From Cavia porcellus (taxonomy: Eukaryota; Chordata; Mammalia; Rodentia; Caviidae), in assembly GCF_034190915.1 (NCBI RefSeq), contig NW_026947492.1:19001501-19065500 (forward strand): a stretch of DNA of 64,000 nt, in the 5' to 3' direction. The notes beneath the pieces were generated by a model that searched no databases, was not told the DNA's origin, and worked only from the letters and a program-made list of their open reading frames with translations. Of the stretch, positions 22,870 to 35,060 are shown in pieces (positions within the stretch are counted from its first letter, which is position 1; each line of letters starts with the position of its first letter). The translations under genes and the position numbers were made by a program.

Positions 22870-23260
22870 GGCCCGCGCCTGCACAGTGCCTAACAATCCC
22901 CAAACCCACCAGTTCCTGCCCACAGTCAGGAAGCGGAAGTGACGTAGCGGCGACGGAAACTCCCGCCCCTTCCGCCTTTTCCAGTCCATTGGATGTGAGG
23001 GAAGCCCGGAAGAGGCGGGCACAAGGCGACGGAGGGGCGGGGTAGCGTGTAGTACCTGAAGTGGCGGTTAGTTTGAGATAGTTTCTTGAGTACCCGCACT
23101 GTGTGAGCCTGTCAAGAGTTGATACCCGGTACTTGGACACTAACGTCTTAGCAGGAGTCCGCTTCCGCGGCCTTAGAAGCAGACTTTTACCTGGTCCGGA
23201 ATTACCAGCGGTTCAGCGCTTCGCTTCCTCCTAGATACCGACAACAGTGCGTAGTTGGAC
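22870..23260 (+). promoter_or_regulatory. CCDC15: CCDC15 promoter and likely first non-coding exon
   Basis: This is the only clearly CpG-rich stretch close upstream of the coding exons. It holds an ETS/CRE-like composite CGGAAGTGACGTA (22934-22946), a GC box CCCGCCCC (22962-22969), an inverted CCAAT box (ATTGG at 22988-22992) and a second GC box GGGGCGGGG (23034-23042). There is no TATA box, as usual for CpG-island promoters of broadly expressed genes. Transcription probably starts around 23040-23070. I cannot fix the donor of the non-coding first exon; the first coding exon has its own acceptor at 23558-23559, so at least one intron precedes it. A divergent transcript to the left is possible but no exon is seen there. 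Confidence 0.7.
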
Positions 23261-23559
23261 TCTGTCTCAGACCTGGTACTTCGTGGCGCAGGGCAAAATC
23301 TTCATCCCTCCTGCCCACCCCTGGTTTCTTTTCCCTCATCCCCATTCCTTCCAGAAGGCATTAAAAACCTTTCCTTCCATCTTTATTTTTTCCTACTTCT
23401 TTTCCTTTCCTTTTTCTCCAGAATCCCTGTTTTTCTGTTCCCTACCAGGCCTCTACCTCCTTTTGGGCTTCTCTTCACCGGTTTGTGGCAGTGGTTAGGA
23501 GGTTTGAGCTTTTAACACGATGATTTGAAGATTTTAAGGTTTTCCTTTCTCCTACCTAG

Positions 23560-23748
23560 GAGTCACAGATGCCAGGACGTATGTGCCCCCTCAAGAAACA
23601 TCGCAATGTGGCAGATTTGCCTCTGGCTCTAAACCCCATGAAGAGCAAGGACGTATTGGCAGTGTTGGCAGAGAGGAACCAGGCTGTCGTACCAGTTGGG
23701 GCATGGGTGGAGCCAGCCTCTCCAAATAGCTATGAAATCCCAGCATAT
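23560..23748 (+). CDS. CCDC15: CCDC15 coding exon 1 (start codon at 23569)
   Basis: CCDC15 is a coiled-coil protein of the centriole, reported to act at the inner scaffold of the centriole lumen. This exon follows a polypyrimidine tract and CTAG acceptor (23558-23559), has a 9-nt leader, and opens with ATG at 23569. Its 60 codons include LPLALNPMKSKDVLAVLAER and VPVGAWVEPASP, the hallmark N-terminus of the family as I recall it from human. An internal Met at codon 5 is an alternative start. The donor is TAT|GTGAGT at 23749, leaving phase 0. The next exon lies 4.5 kb away. The reading frame would continue open past the donor, but that part does not resemble the family and the splice signal is strong. 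Confidence 0.93.
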
Positions 23749-26700
23749 GTGAGTGTCAGTTTGATTCTAACGAGGCGACAACCCTCTCCCCTTTTTATTA
23801 ACCCTCTTTTATTATTAGGTTTTGGTGCACAAAGATGACCAGAAGATACGGTTTCTTTCTGTTACAAATAGATTATATTCTTGCATTAGGATTATAGAAC
23901 AAACATGTATTTGCCAAAACTTGCTGCAGCTCTCGTTGGCATAATGGAATTACTTAGTTATTGCTCACCTTCTATACAGACCATGACATACAGGACAAGG
24001 TATTCCTAAGGTTATTGTGCAAACTTGATAGCTTGTTGTGCACAAGAGGTAGGTGCTGTCTGCATCTTTCATGCACTCCTGCATTTAGCAGGGATGGCAG
24101 CTGGTCATACTTTAAGAATATTAGTTTCTTAACATTTATGGTAAGATTTGTAAGGGAGATTTAGGCAAAATGCGATAAGAGAATAAAGGGGAAAGAGATT
24201 AATTCGGAGACTGTTAAATACAACTTCCATGAGACAGGGACCATTGCTTCTTTTCATTTTTTCCCCTGGCACGTAGTAGGTCTTCAGGAAGTTTTTGTTA
24301 AATGAATGAAAGAGAATATGGTCTGTGTTGGCCTGGAAAAATGGGAATGTAGTAAATACATATGTTAGGGAGGGGTATTTCAGCTGAAGGGCAGCTTTTA
24401 CAAAGTTTACATGTGTACAGGTTTACATGGTGATTCTCATAGACCACTTAATACACAATCACAATTTTTTGTCTTTTGAGGCAGAGTCTTGCAGTATAGT
24501 TCAGGGTGGCCTTGAACTCACTGAGTAGCCCAGGCTGACCTCAAACTCCTGCCTCAATCTCATGAGTACTGGGATTATGAGCACGTGCCACCACGCTTGG
24601 CTCGGGACCACAATTTTTGTAAGTTTTTTATAGAATTTACCAAAGTGAAACACTGCTGTTTGGTCAAATTTTATTGTGACATGTTTTATTATTCTAAGTT
24701 CACATCACTTTTTCTGATAGAAAGTGAGCTCCTTGTACATAGGAAACAAATTTTATTATCATGCCTTCACTTTTAGCCTATATATTTCCTAGTAGGCAAG
24801 TTCATGATGGTCTTCTGTATGTATAGACATGGTGTTGAACATGGGCGAAGCAGTAAGAGTTACGTTTCCCAAGTTTATTTAAAATAAGACAGATTTAAAG
24901 TAGATGTTGAGCATGGTGTGGTGGTACACACCTGTAATTCTAGCACTCCAGAGGTGAAAGCAGGAGGATCCTGTGAGTCCAAGCCCATTCTGAATTGCAC
25001 AGTGAGACCCTGTCTCAAAAACAAACCAAAAAAGTTCAATGTTGAATAACGATGCAATATAATGTGTTCATTGTATTTATATTTGTATGTATATGTACAC
25101 ATTAACCACTTTATTCCCACCTTGCCTATCAGGAGAGATTTTAAGAGTCTGAATGATATATGATTAAGTGTGAGGACTGTGATACTTAATCAAAGAAGAA
25201 AGATGATGCGAGTTGATGTGACCCAGGAAAGTAGAAGAATGTGAATAATCAAAGAAAAGAAAGGTTGAGTCTCCTGTTAAGGAGGATGATGTGATTAGGA
25301 AATGAGCAAGGTATGCTCAGGATTCAAGGGTAGATTAAATTGTTAGACTGGAGCATAGAGGGGGATAGTGTTTGGCAGAATTGTGAAAAATGGGAATGGT
25401 GACAAACTATAGGACATTTTGGAGAGGGGTTTGATTTAGTTCATTGTTTAGTACGTACAGGTGAATTAAATGATCGAATTGTTTAGATTAAATGCTTCAA
25501 AGTTCTTAAAAGTTAGGGAGAGACTGGATACAGTGGGACAGATAGGATATCATTGTGTCAATTTCGGCCAGAATATACCATCAAAACAGCTTTAGTAGTA
25601 AAGAATGTATAGGAAAAGACTTGAAAAAGGATGGCTGAGTGGGATGAAAAGCAATAAATGCAAGAAACTTCCTAGAAGAATCAATAAGATTTGGTACAAA
25701 GGTCCTTTGCTATTTAAGTTATTAACACTTTTTTTTTGAAAGAGTCTTGTTTTGGAGTTTTAGTCTGAGTTTGAACTCGCTATGTAGTCCAGGCTAAACT
25801 GAACTCAAAGTGATCCTCTTGCCTCAGCCTCAGAATGCTGGGATTGAAGGCCTGTGCCACCAAGCCTTGTTTAAGACATTTTTTAATTATCCAGATTATA
25901 GCATCATTATAATGTCATTAGGATCAGAATACTTGAAATTTAGCACCATTGAGCTTTTTTCTTTGTTAAAAAGACTTGAATCTTAAGTTCTCACATAATC
26001 AAAGTCTTGAAGTCTTAGGACATCTGTAAACATGTCTTCATTTATAAAATTCCAATTAAGTTTCAGCCAAAGGGAATTTGGTCACGCATCTAATAGAACT
26101 GTTTATTACTTTAGCATATTTAGTCTGGGAATCCACCCTTACAAAGAGATACAACACTGTGTGCTCAGAGTGGATATAAATAGTTATTTCTAAGAAGTTG
26201 TTACCCAAAGGTCATGTCTACTCTAAAGGGGAATTTCTATTTTTTTTCTTCAAAATTTCAGTGGTTCATCAAAATTCCTAAAAAGCCATAGCTTCAGATC
26301 TGTATTATCTTAGTGTGAGGGTAAAAGAAAGGCAGATGGAGAGAACGGAATGAAATGAAATGGAAGGGTGAATCGTTTAAATTTGTCTACTGTTTGAGCT
26401 AATCTGGGTCAACTGTTTAGGGGCTACCACTTGTATCTCTTTGAGGTTAGTTTGCCTGATTGTTCTTTGTGTTGTAATCTCACTTCTATGAACCATATTC
26501 ACATAGAAAATTTATAGGATTGATTTCTTAGAAAGTTTAAATTAATTTTAAGAATTTCATGACAGAACAAAATAAAAGATAGATGATAGCAAACACGGAG
26601 GTTTTGCTTGTGCAGTTGGGAATAGACCTTTCCTTGAAAGGAGGGAGAGGGTAGAAAAGGGAGTGGAAGGGAAAATAAAAAGGATTAAGATGCAGGGTGT

Positions 26701-26844
26701 GTATGTACTGACTACCTATGGTGAGTGTATCCATTATGTATTGAAAATAAGTATTAAAACCTTTTAAAGAGAATTTTATTACAGCCTATAAAATAATCTA
26801 AGACACCCTTGAGATTTAGAAGTTGGAATTGTTCTTTTAGTAGA

Positions 26845-27020
26845 AGCATTGGCTCAGGGGTGGTACATGTCTGTAATCCCAGCTACTCAGAAGGCTGAGG
26901 TAGAAGGATCGCCAGTTGGAGGCCAGCCTTTCAGATCCTATCTCAAAATAAAATACTAAATAAGTACAAAAGGGTAGGGGCATAGCTCCGCACTCGCTGG
27001 GCTCAATCCCCAGTAGTGGA
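26845..27020 (+). repeat. B1-dID dimer SINE
   Basis: B1 half (CAGGGGTGGTACATGTCTGT, AATCCCAGCTACTCAGAAGG) followed by an ID half (AGGGGCATAGCTCCG, GGGCTCAATCCCCAGTAGTG). This fused SINE is characteristic of several rodent families. Confidence 0.8.
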
Positions 27021-27587
27021 AAACAAACGAAAAAGAGAAGCCATTGGGAAGAAAGTCTGATAATGATTTACTGGAACTTGAAAATTCCTTATGAAGGAAA
27101 CACATACTCAAGAGAAAAGTAGTACAGAATAGAAAATAACTGTAGGAGTAAGAAAAACTTCTAGCCAGCTATAGGACCTTGGATCGCTGCTGAGTTTTAT
27201 CTTTCTGAACCCCAATTTTCTCGTCTGTAATATACAGGATTACTTTACTACTGAAGGTGATTTTGAGACTAGAGTGATATCTTATAAAGACCTTATCACA
27301 TAATAGAGCCTTCAGAGTGATAACTGCTGTTACTTTGATTACTGAGGAGAAGAATATAGATTAGAAACTCAAATGTGATAAAATGTTCTTCACCTTTAAA
27401 GGCAAGACTAAACTATAAGGTATAGGGAAAATAAAGAGTTTATAATTTAATGTGGGAGTCAATAAACCCTATACTCAGTAACATTAGTAAAATGGAAATT
27501 CCCGTAGCATAAGAGCTTAGAGGAAGACAGTGCTGTGGAAAACACTGGCGTGATATTTGATAGTATTAAACACTGAGTAATTTTGTT

Positions 27588-27775
27588 TGTTTTGCATTTC
27601 TGAGGATTGAACCCAGGGCTTTTGCATGGGGTTGCATCCCTAGTCCTTTTTATTTTTATAAATTTTGAGTCAGGGTCTTGTTAGGTTGACTATGATGGGC
27701 TTGAACATGTGACCTTTCTGTCTCAGCCTCCTAGAGTCCTGTGAAAACTGGTGTGTACCACTGTGCTGCGCAGAT
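27588..27775 (-). repeat. B1-dID dimer SINE
   Basis: ID half first in antisense (GAGGATTGAACCCAGGGCTT, GCATCCCTAGTCC), then the B1 half (TTTTGAGTCAGGGTCTTG to TGTGTACCACTGTGCTG). Confidence 0.75.
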
Positions 27776-28226
27776 GTTTACTAGATGGAGGCAAAAGGAA
27801 GGACATGCTAAATTAAAAGTGCAACATAATTCTAGTATGAAGGCATTTTGTAGTACACTATCTGAGTGGTCACCCGTCTGCTGTTCCTATACCGTTTACT
27901 CATTTTAGAAAATATTTAACAGAAGTCACTTTAAATTGGCTCACTAAAAAGTAGGGAAGCCATTTTACTTAGTTTTAGTTTAATAAAAAGTTACAATTTG
28001 AGTATTCATAAATTCCAGTTTGTGGTTTGGTTTACATTCTTGGTACTCGTTAACCCTGTTTAGATCATTGGCTCTGAATTCTCCAGATTTCCTTATTTTT
28101 TCTGAGAATTCTGGATTGTAGAGCTGAACTATTTTTTTCAAGTTCATATCCTGACTTCTCTGTCTACATTCCTAGTAGGCAAAACTGCTAACATTTAAGT
28201 TCATTTTCTGTGTTTTATATTTAAAG

Positions 28227-28376
28227 ACTTCAGCATGTATAATTGAAGAAGAACTAAAGGAACAATTAAGAAGAAAAGAGGAAGCTTTGAAACATTTTCA
28301 GAGACAAGTCAAACACCGAGTCAATCAACAAATCAGGCTGAGGAAAAAGCAACAGCTTCAGAAGTCTTATGAAGCA
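28227..28376 (+). CDS. CCDC15: CCDC15 coding exon 2 (coiled coil)
   Basis: Acceptor TTTAAAG at 28225-28226 and donor GCA|GTAAGT at 28377; 150 nt, 50 codons, phase 0 at both ends. The peptide runs TSACIIEEELKEQLRRKEEA and continues through LKHFQRQVKHRVNQQIRLRK to QKSYEA. It is a charged, heptad-compatible helix and the N-terminal coiled coil of the protein. The EEELKEQLRRKEEALKHFQ core agrees with the human protein as I remember it nearly residue for residue, and only this frame is open. It is the most conserved coding piece in the window. Confidence 0.95.
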
Positions 28377-28609
28377 GTAAGTTTTAACATGAGTCAGTGC
28401 AGACTGGAAAGTATGTGTATTGTGAAATAAACTACTAGGCAGTAACAGAGGCACTTTCTTTTGATTCTGTGCTTGGTGTAATTAGATTTTCATTGAGCAC
28501 AGTGGATTTTTATGTAGAGAAACCATATTTTATCCTTATGCTCTTCTATTTTGCTTTCACCAAATAGTTAAAAATAATAACAGAATTTTGAGTTTAGGCT
28601 TGTGATTGA

Positions 28610-29005
28610 ATTTTGGCTTTGCCACTTACCAGCTATTTTAAATTGTAGTTTCTTTATCTGTAGATAGGAATATGACACTTAGCCACAAGACTGTGTGAGA
28701 ATTAGATGGGAAAGCCTAAATAAGTTATTAACACATAGGTGCCTGGTAAATGTTAATTCTTCTACCAGCTAATCCCTTGTTCCCAAATTGAAAACCTTTG
28801 GTTGCTTAGAGGTATTACTATTTTTATTGTAGTACTGAAGAGTGAGCCCAGTCCCTTTGCACTGAGCTACATCCCTGGCCCTTTTTATATTTTCTTTTAA
28901 GACAAGGAGTCTTGCTGTTACTCAGTTTGGGTTTGAATTTGGTATCTTCCTTCTTCAGCCTCCCAGAGTTCTGAGATTATAGGCATGCATCACTATGCCT
29001 AGCTC
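28610..29005 (-). repeat. MIR and B1-dID dimer in CCDC15 intron
   Basis: 28610-28765 reads as antisense MIR (TTTCTTTATCTGTAGATAGG to TGCCTGGTAAATGTTA). 28827-29005 is an antisense B1-dID dimer: ID half GCACTGAGCTACATCCCTGG, then a B1 half ending TGCATCACTATGCCTAGCTC. Confidence 0.75.
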
Positions 29006-29069
29006 CAAATGCATTGTTTGATTAGACTAAGTTGGGCTGAAATCTGATTGTCATTTTTCTTTTGTATAG

Positions 29070-29252
29070 GCAGAAAAAGGAGGTTCTATAACCACGCGAT
29101 CTTTTGATCCAGGACATTTAACTCTTAAAAGGACAAGTGTTTTTCCAAGCAATTCGAATGCTGCTTTTGGAAGTTTTAGCTTACCCACTTCCCAGAAGCT
29201 TGGGGATGCAATAGAAAATCAAAGTGAGTTGTTTCAACAACAAGCGCAGGCT
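29070..29252 (+). CDS. CCDC15: CCDC15 coding exon 3
   Basis: Acceptor TTGTATAG at 29068-29069, donor GCT|GTAAGT at 29253; 183 nt, 61 codons, phase 0/0. The peptide starts AEKGGSITTRSFDPGHLTLK, continues RTSVFPSNSNAAF and ends ENQSELFQQQAQA. The KRTSVFP and NELFQQQAQA-like segments are family marks. The middle is Ser-rich and probably unstructured. The last residues lead into the helix encoded by coding exon 4, although 17.9 kb of intron separates them. Confidence 0.93.
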
Positions 29253-29349
29253 GTAAGTAATATTTTGTAATGATTTTTCCCCAACCTTGAAACTTTTAGA
29301 GATTTCCAGTTTATATAGTATATGAAATAGAATTAAGAGGTACTACATT

Positions 29350-30240
29350 CAACTTCACTTTTTTTTTTTTAATTTTACTTTAGAGAGAATAAAACCAAGT
29401 AAAATAAAGCAAATCAAAACAAGACAGTGTAAATGACACACGATTTCAAAACAAGATAATAGGAAATCAACAATGGTTACCAAGGAACTGGGGATATAGC
29501 TCAGCGGTACAAGTGTCTGTCTGGCAAGTGTGAGGTCATGAGTTTGAACCCCAGTGCGAAAAATAAAACAGTGGTTAACATGATGCCTCTTGTTGTCTTC
29601 AAAATAGCCCAGACCTTCAGACATAGTAAAATCAAACAAAACAGAACAAAATAGAACCAATAAAAACAAAACAATGAATGCAATATAGAACTTCAAAACA
29701 AGATAATAGTAAATCCAAAATGGACAGCGTATACAACAGAAGTGAACAAGGTAAAACAAAACACAGCCAAACAAAACAATGAGAATGATGCAGGATTTCA
29801 AAACGTGATAAAGGGGAATTAACAGTGGCCACTACCTTCAGGAGGAGATTCCCCCATGTGTGCTATTTTGCATATTATTATTCTCTGAATAGATGATCAG
29901 ACTACCAGCTTTAGGCCTGCAGAGTAGTGAAACACTAAACACTACAAAGTATTAAGTTGTATTTTACCTCATCAGCTATCATTACAGCCTGTTTTTCTCC
30001 AGATCAGCTGGTTGCTCAGCAGGGGGATGGGGAGGACGTTGGCTTTTCTTGTCTCCCTGCCTGCACACCAGAAAGGGCTGACTTGGCTGTCCCCTAGTCA
30101 ACCTGTGCATGGCACATGTCACAGGAGGTCTTAGCTTCTTGTTAACTTCTTGTTCTCCTCCCCTGTAGTCTTGAATGGCATCAACTCACAGGAGAGGGTT
30201 GGCGTTTAGCTCTCCCCCAGTCAGCCTGCACATGGCCCTT
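29350..30240 (-). mobile_element. Short L1 derivative: 3' UTR repeats next to 5' UTR-like monomers
   Basis: On the - strand the left end is a T tract (29359 on) and AT-rich 3' sequence with AATAAA. Then come about three diverged copies of a roughly 145-bp unit (key word TTCAAAACAAGATAATAG at 29445 and 29693, and a variant at 29797). An ID-like SINE has inserted at about 29486-29570. From 29880 to 30240 the sequence is GC-richer with repeated words such as TCCCCTAGTCAACCTG and TCCCCCAGTCAGCCTG, resembling L1 5' untranslated monomers. No ORF1 or ORF2 lies between them. Confidence 0.5.
29486..29570 (+). repeat. ID-like SINE
   Basis: GGAACTGGGGATATAGCTCAG, GTCTGGCAAGTGTGAGG, GAGTTTGAACCCCAGTG, then an A-rich tail. 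Confidence 0.85.
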
Positions 30241-30390
30241 TTTTTGGTTTTTTTGAGAGAGGGTCTTGGCTATGTAATTCAGGCTTGAACTCACTATGTG
30301 GGCCCCGCTGGACTTGAACTTGTGATCCTCCTGCCTCATCTCTCCCAAGTGCTAGAATTATAGGTGTGCACTACCATGTCTGGCCTTCCT
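30237..30390 (-). repeat. B1-like SINE
   Basis: T tract, GAGAGAGGGTCTTGGCTATG, GATCCTCCTGCCTCAT, and GTGTGCACTACCATGTCTGG. Confidence 0.85.
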
Positions 30391-30964
30391 TATTTTTCTG
30401 TTTTAACCTGATTGCCATGGTAAATGGGTCTATAGTTATAGACCAAGTAATTTAATAAATACATGGGCTGTCCAGACTTTCTGGAAATGTTTAACTTTTA
30501 TGTGCCTGATATTTAAAAATTAAACTCTTCTGAATAGATAGTCAAATCATTTAATTCCATTTGGTCAGCTCTAGTTTGTATGTTCTTCATTTCTCCTTCT
30601 TCATCTTGTTCTTTATCTTATTCAAAAACTTTTAGCAGCACTTAGAAAGCTAAAGCAAGAGGATTGCAAGCTTCCTGTCTCCAGAAACCAAAATCAAATC
30701 AAACCAAAACAAAAATCCTAGGGATAGTGAGAGGAATAGAGAAAAATATGGAAAATAGTGACTATGAAAATAAAAGCTCTGTTGCTGCATAAGTTAGTGC
30801 ACTTGCCAATAATCATTTCAGCTTTGAGTAAAAATAGAGGAACCTTTAAAAACACATGTTATCATTTTAAATTTTTAAAAGAAATTTCTTTTGTCTTAAA
30901 CTGACTTTTTGTTTTCCTTGTTTGGTTTATAGTAATACTTTGAAAAAGTATTTTACAAGTCTGT

Positions 30965-31110
30965 TTTTTTTTTAATTTGGTTTGGTTTACAGCAAATAAT
31001 GATTACATTCACCGTGGTAAATTGGTACATGTACATAACACATCTTAATATTTTTTATGTTCCCTTCCCCTCCTCTCATGATTCTCATTCCCTCCATCTT
31101 CTGTATAGTT
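30965..31110 (-). mobile_element. L1 3' end fragment
   Basis: T tract followed by GGTACATGTACATAACACAT and TTATGTTCCCTTCCCCTCC, the antisense L1 3' end also seen at 52905. Confidence 0.5.
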
Positions 31111-31748
31111 ATAATTTTTATAAAATTTTTTGTTTTCTTTCTAAGATTATAAGCAATTTGTTTAGCAACTGTTTATCTGACCATTACTGTATAAGGTACA
31201 AGGATAGACCAGTCACTAAGGTAGACCCAGTCCTTGTATTGTGATACTTACAGTCATAAATCCCACTGTAGTAAGAATTTGACTTCATCTGCCTAATTAA
31301 GTGCACAAAACATATCGGTCAGCAGTATTTGAATACTCTGTATTTGTTAAGCACTGTAGGGGTAGTAGTAAAAACCTCCCATGAGTTTATATTCCCACAT
31401 AGATATATGCAAAGATAATACTATAGGTTCTATTAGATAATAATATAAATACATTTCCTATATTTGGCAATTAAAATTGTGCTTTAGGAGTTCACATAAT
31501 TTAAAGTTCAGAGGAAATAGTAGGGAAGATTTCATGGAAGGGATGGAATTGGATGGTATACTTTGAATTGATAAGCTGAATTGAATTGATAAATTCAAGA
31601 GAATTTTTGAGATAATAGAAACAATTAAAAAGCTAGAATCTGCACTGAGCTTTGTGTATTTGAGAAATAAGTGGTAGAAACTTTCTAATAGTTTGTAAGA
31701 AAGAACAAAAAATGAGATTAAATAAGTAGGAGACAAAATAATCAAACG

Positions 31749-31925
31749 AGCTGGGTGTGATAGTGCAGGTGTGTAATACCAGCACTGCCAGGATGTGAGG
31801 CGGGAGGATTGCAAATTTGAGCTCAGGCTGGGCAACTTAATGGCTTAAGTCAGAAAGGGAGGAAAATGCGGGGATCTAGCTAAGTGTGAAGGCCCTGGAT
31901 TTAATTGCCAGTACCACCTAACACA
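31749..31925 (+). repeat. B1-dID dimer SINE
   Basis: GAGCTGGGTGTGATAGTGCA start, an AGGCGGGAGGATTGC centre, then an ID half (GGGGATCTAGCTAAGTG, GGATTTAATTGCCAGTACC). Confidence 0.75.
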
Positions 31926-32409
31926 CACACACGCCCCAAAAGTGCCTTTCGTGTTACATTCTGTTTTTGGGTTTTTTTTTTTTTTCCTTAAAAGAAGATG
32001 AGTTGCTGAAGAACATTCTGTTATTTAGCTGTTTTGGGCCTGGGAACTTTTGCCTATACAACTCCAATGCATTAGGTATTTTTTAACCTTACCGTTTCTG
32101 TTCTCATTTGTATCCACTAGATGTCACCATGAAACTATAGACAGTGAAAATATTAAAGTACCACCATAATTTATCTACATCTAGCTAAGTAAATGGTGAA
32201 CGTAATTCACTTTATGAATGTTAACAGACTTTTCAGTTTTCTTGTGTTTTGCTCATATAGAAACGCAGAATCTTGGAGGTGGAAGTTTTTTAAGTCGATT
32301 TGACAGACATTAAAATATTTATGAGTGAAATAACTTGATAGCTGGAATATACTTCAGAATATGTCAGGGAGAGATGATGTAGGGAGTTACGGGTAAAGCA
32401 GGTTCATAA

Positions 32410-32515
32410 TGTGACAGCTAAAGTGGGGAGGGAGGCATGTGCCTTATAATAGCAGCATTCTGAAAGCCTGAAATGGGACGACCACAAGTTCAAGCCCAGC
32501 CTGAGCAACTAGGGT
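32410..32515 (+). repeat. B1-like SINE, diverged
   Basis: GGAGGCATGTGCCTTATAAT start and a CAAGTTCAAGCCCAGCCTGA centre; the end is lost next to the L1 tail. Confidence 0.55.
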
Positions 32516-33885
32516 TTTTTTCTTTTTCTTTTAAAAATCTTTTTATTTTATGAAAAAATAAAGCAGGTTTTCATAACCAAATAATAAGAGAATAGCAATA
32601 CTTATTATAGTGTATCATTATCTTCAAAGTAGATACTCTGTACAAGACATAAACCAAAAAGATTTCTTGCAAGAAAGAAACAGATAAAAACACAAATTTT
32701 CTTTTCAACAAGCTAAGATAAAATATTAGTATAAATGAAATAAAAGTCACATATTGAAATATTTTAAAAATGGAATATTTAATTTGGGGAAGTATTTGAA
32801 CTTGTCCCTGTTTCCTATTTATGACTTCTGTTTTGTTCTGTGTGTGTGTGTGTGTGTGTTTCTCATGTAAGGCAAACCATGGGATATATGAGTTTATATA
32901 TGAGCTTGTGTGTCTGACTTATTTCACTTATGTTCTCAGGTTGCATCCATTTACCTACAAGCCTCTTGGTAGACGTAGTTTCCATTGTGTACAAATACTG
33001 CATTATCCTTAGCCGTTCATCCGTTGATGGACATACACTCTGTTTCCATACATCCCTATTATAAATTATGTTGCTATAAACATGGATATGCATGTATGCC
33101 TGTAATATGGTAATTTTAGCTCTTTTGGTGGGATACCTTGGAGGAATGGCTCAGTCAAATGGAGTTTCCACTTTTGGTTATTGGATGAATCTCCACACTG
33201 ATTTTTGGTGGTCGTACTAGTTTTCATTCACAACAACAATGTACTAGAGTCCTTTTTTCCCTACATCCTCACCAACATTTGTTCTTAGATTTTTGGATGA
33301 TAGCTCTTCTTTCTAGGGTAAGGTGGTATCTTAGAGTAGTTTTGGTTTGCATTTCTCTGATGGCCTCAATGATGACCATTTTTCCCCCCCATATTTAGTG
33401 GCCGTTGATACTTCTGAGAAGTGTCTATTCATTTTGATTGCCTCTTATTGATTGGGCCTTGTTTTTTGAAGTTCTTTATATGTTCTTTGATGTTAGCTCT
33501 GTCTGTGGAATAGCTGGTGAAAATTCTTCCCATTCTGTACATTGTTTTTTCATTTTTGTTGGCTGTTCTTTGCTGTGTAGATGCTTTTTAATTTGATATG
33601 ATACTTTCGCTGATTCCCAGTATCATTTCTTAAGGAGTTGTACCTATTTTATCTTCCAGTAGATTGGAAAATTGTTTCTGTTTTAACATTTAGATATTTG
33701 GTCCATTTTGATTTTAGTTTAGCAGATGGTAAAATATGAGTCTGGACTCAATCTTCTGCATGTGAATATTCAACTTTCCCACACCATTTATTAAAGAGAC
33801 CTTCGTTCAGGATATGTATTTTACTCCTTTGTCAAAGATCAAATAGCTGTGCATGTGTGGGGTTATTTGTGCCTCTTCAGAGTAG

Positions 33886-33980
33886 TTTTTTTTTGTTTTG
33901 TTTTTTGGTACCAGGGATTGAACTCATGACCTTGTATTTGCCAAGCAGGCACTTATGCTGCTGAGCTATACCCCTGGCCC
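33886..33980 (-). repeat. ID-like SINE in L1
   Basis: T-rich tail, TTTTTGGTACCAGGGATTGA, GCTGAGCTATACCCCTGGCC. Confidence 0.88.
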
Positions 33981-34463
33981 TGCCACTTCAGTTTTGTTTT
34001 ACTGATCCCCATGCTTGTTTTTGTGCCAGTGCCGTGCTGTTTTTACCCCTGTGGTTATATAGTGTAAGTTCAGGTGTAGAATTGTGATGTTGCCTTGCTT
34101 TGCTTTTGTTACATAGGATTGCTTTTGCTGTTCTAAATCTCTTTTGACTACACATACATTTTAGGATTATTTTCTGTAACTGAGAAAACTCCGCGGTACT
34201 TTGATGGGGATTGCATGGAATATGTGTAATGGTTATGGAAGTGTAGCCCTATTGATTATATTGGTTCTGCTTATCCAAGAACAAGGAGTATTTTTGTCTT
34301 TTCTGATGTCTTCCTCATTTCCTTTTTCAGTCTGGAATAATTTTCATTGTAGAGGTTTTTCAGTGCCTTACGCTAGTTCCTAAGTATTTAAGTTTTTTAT
34401 AGTATTATGAATGGTCTCTTCTCCTAATTGTTTTCTCAGTGTATTTATTATTTAGTGTATAAG

Positions 34464-34590
34464 AATGCTATTCTTTTTTTTTAATTACAATTGTTTTTTT
34501 TATCGGTACTGGGGATTGAGCTCATGACCATGCACTTGCAAAAGCAGGTGCTTAGGCCGCTGAGCTAAGTCCCCAGTCCCAATGCTATTC
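34464..34590 (-). repeat. ID-like SINE with 10-bp target duplication
   Basis: AATGCTATTC at 34464-34473 and 34581-34590 flanks an antisense copy (ATCGGTACTGGGGATTGAGC, GCCGCTGAGCTAAGTCCCCA). Confidence 0.92.
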
Positions 34591-34931
34591 ATTTTTATGT
34601 GTTTGTTTTGTATTTGGCTACGCTGCTGAATTTAGTTACCAATTCTTGGATTCTTGGTGCAGTTTTTGGATATTGAAAGTAAAGGGTCATATCATCTAGA
34701 ATAATGATATTTTGAATTGTACATATTTCCTGTAGGAATACCTTTCACTTCTTTCTTTTGCCTTATGTTTGAAGGGCAGTGTTGAACAGGCATGGTGATA
34801 AGAGATATCCCTGATTTTAAAGGGGAAACTTTTAGCTTTTCTCCATTTAATATGATGTTAACAGTGGCTTAATCATAAATGGCTTTTATCATGTTGAGAT
34901 TAGGACGTTCTATACCTATTTTCATTATTTA

Positions 34932-35060
34932 TTTATTTAATTTTTTTTGGAGACAGGGTCTTGCTATGTAGCCCAGGGTGGCGTTGAACTCATGCCAATC
35001 CTCCTGCCTCATTCTCCTGAGTGCTTGGATTATAGGCATCTGCTACAACACCTGGCCTTA
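34932..35060 (-). repeat. B1-like SINE in L1
   Basis: GGAGACAGGGTCTTGCTATG, AATCCTCCTGCCTCATTCTC, and a diverged TCTGCTACAACACCTGGCC end. Confidence 0.85.

Larger units (their letters stand above)
23749..28226 (+). other. CCDC15: CCDC15 intron after coding exon 1; repeats only
   Basis: Holds an L2 fragment (24205-24312, +), B1-like copies at 24463-24605 (-), 24908-25025 (+) and 25730-25870 (-), an L1 3' end (26560-26765, +), a B1-ID dimer (26845-27020, +), a MIR (27165-27345, -) and a B1-ID dimer (27588-27775, -). I see no further exon. The sequence between the repeats looks like ordinary AT-rich intron. Confidence 0.7.

Noticed and set aside
22832..23140. 102-codon - strand frame over the promoter
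   Set aside because: Typical CpG-island chance frame. No splice context or homology; a divergent non-coding RNA remains possible.
32838..32859. (TG)n possibly forming a regulatory Z-DNA site
   Set aside because: Only 22 bp and inside an L1 3' UTR; nothing supports a function.
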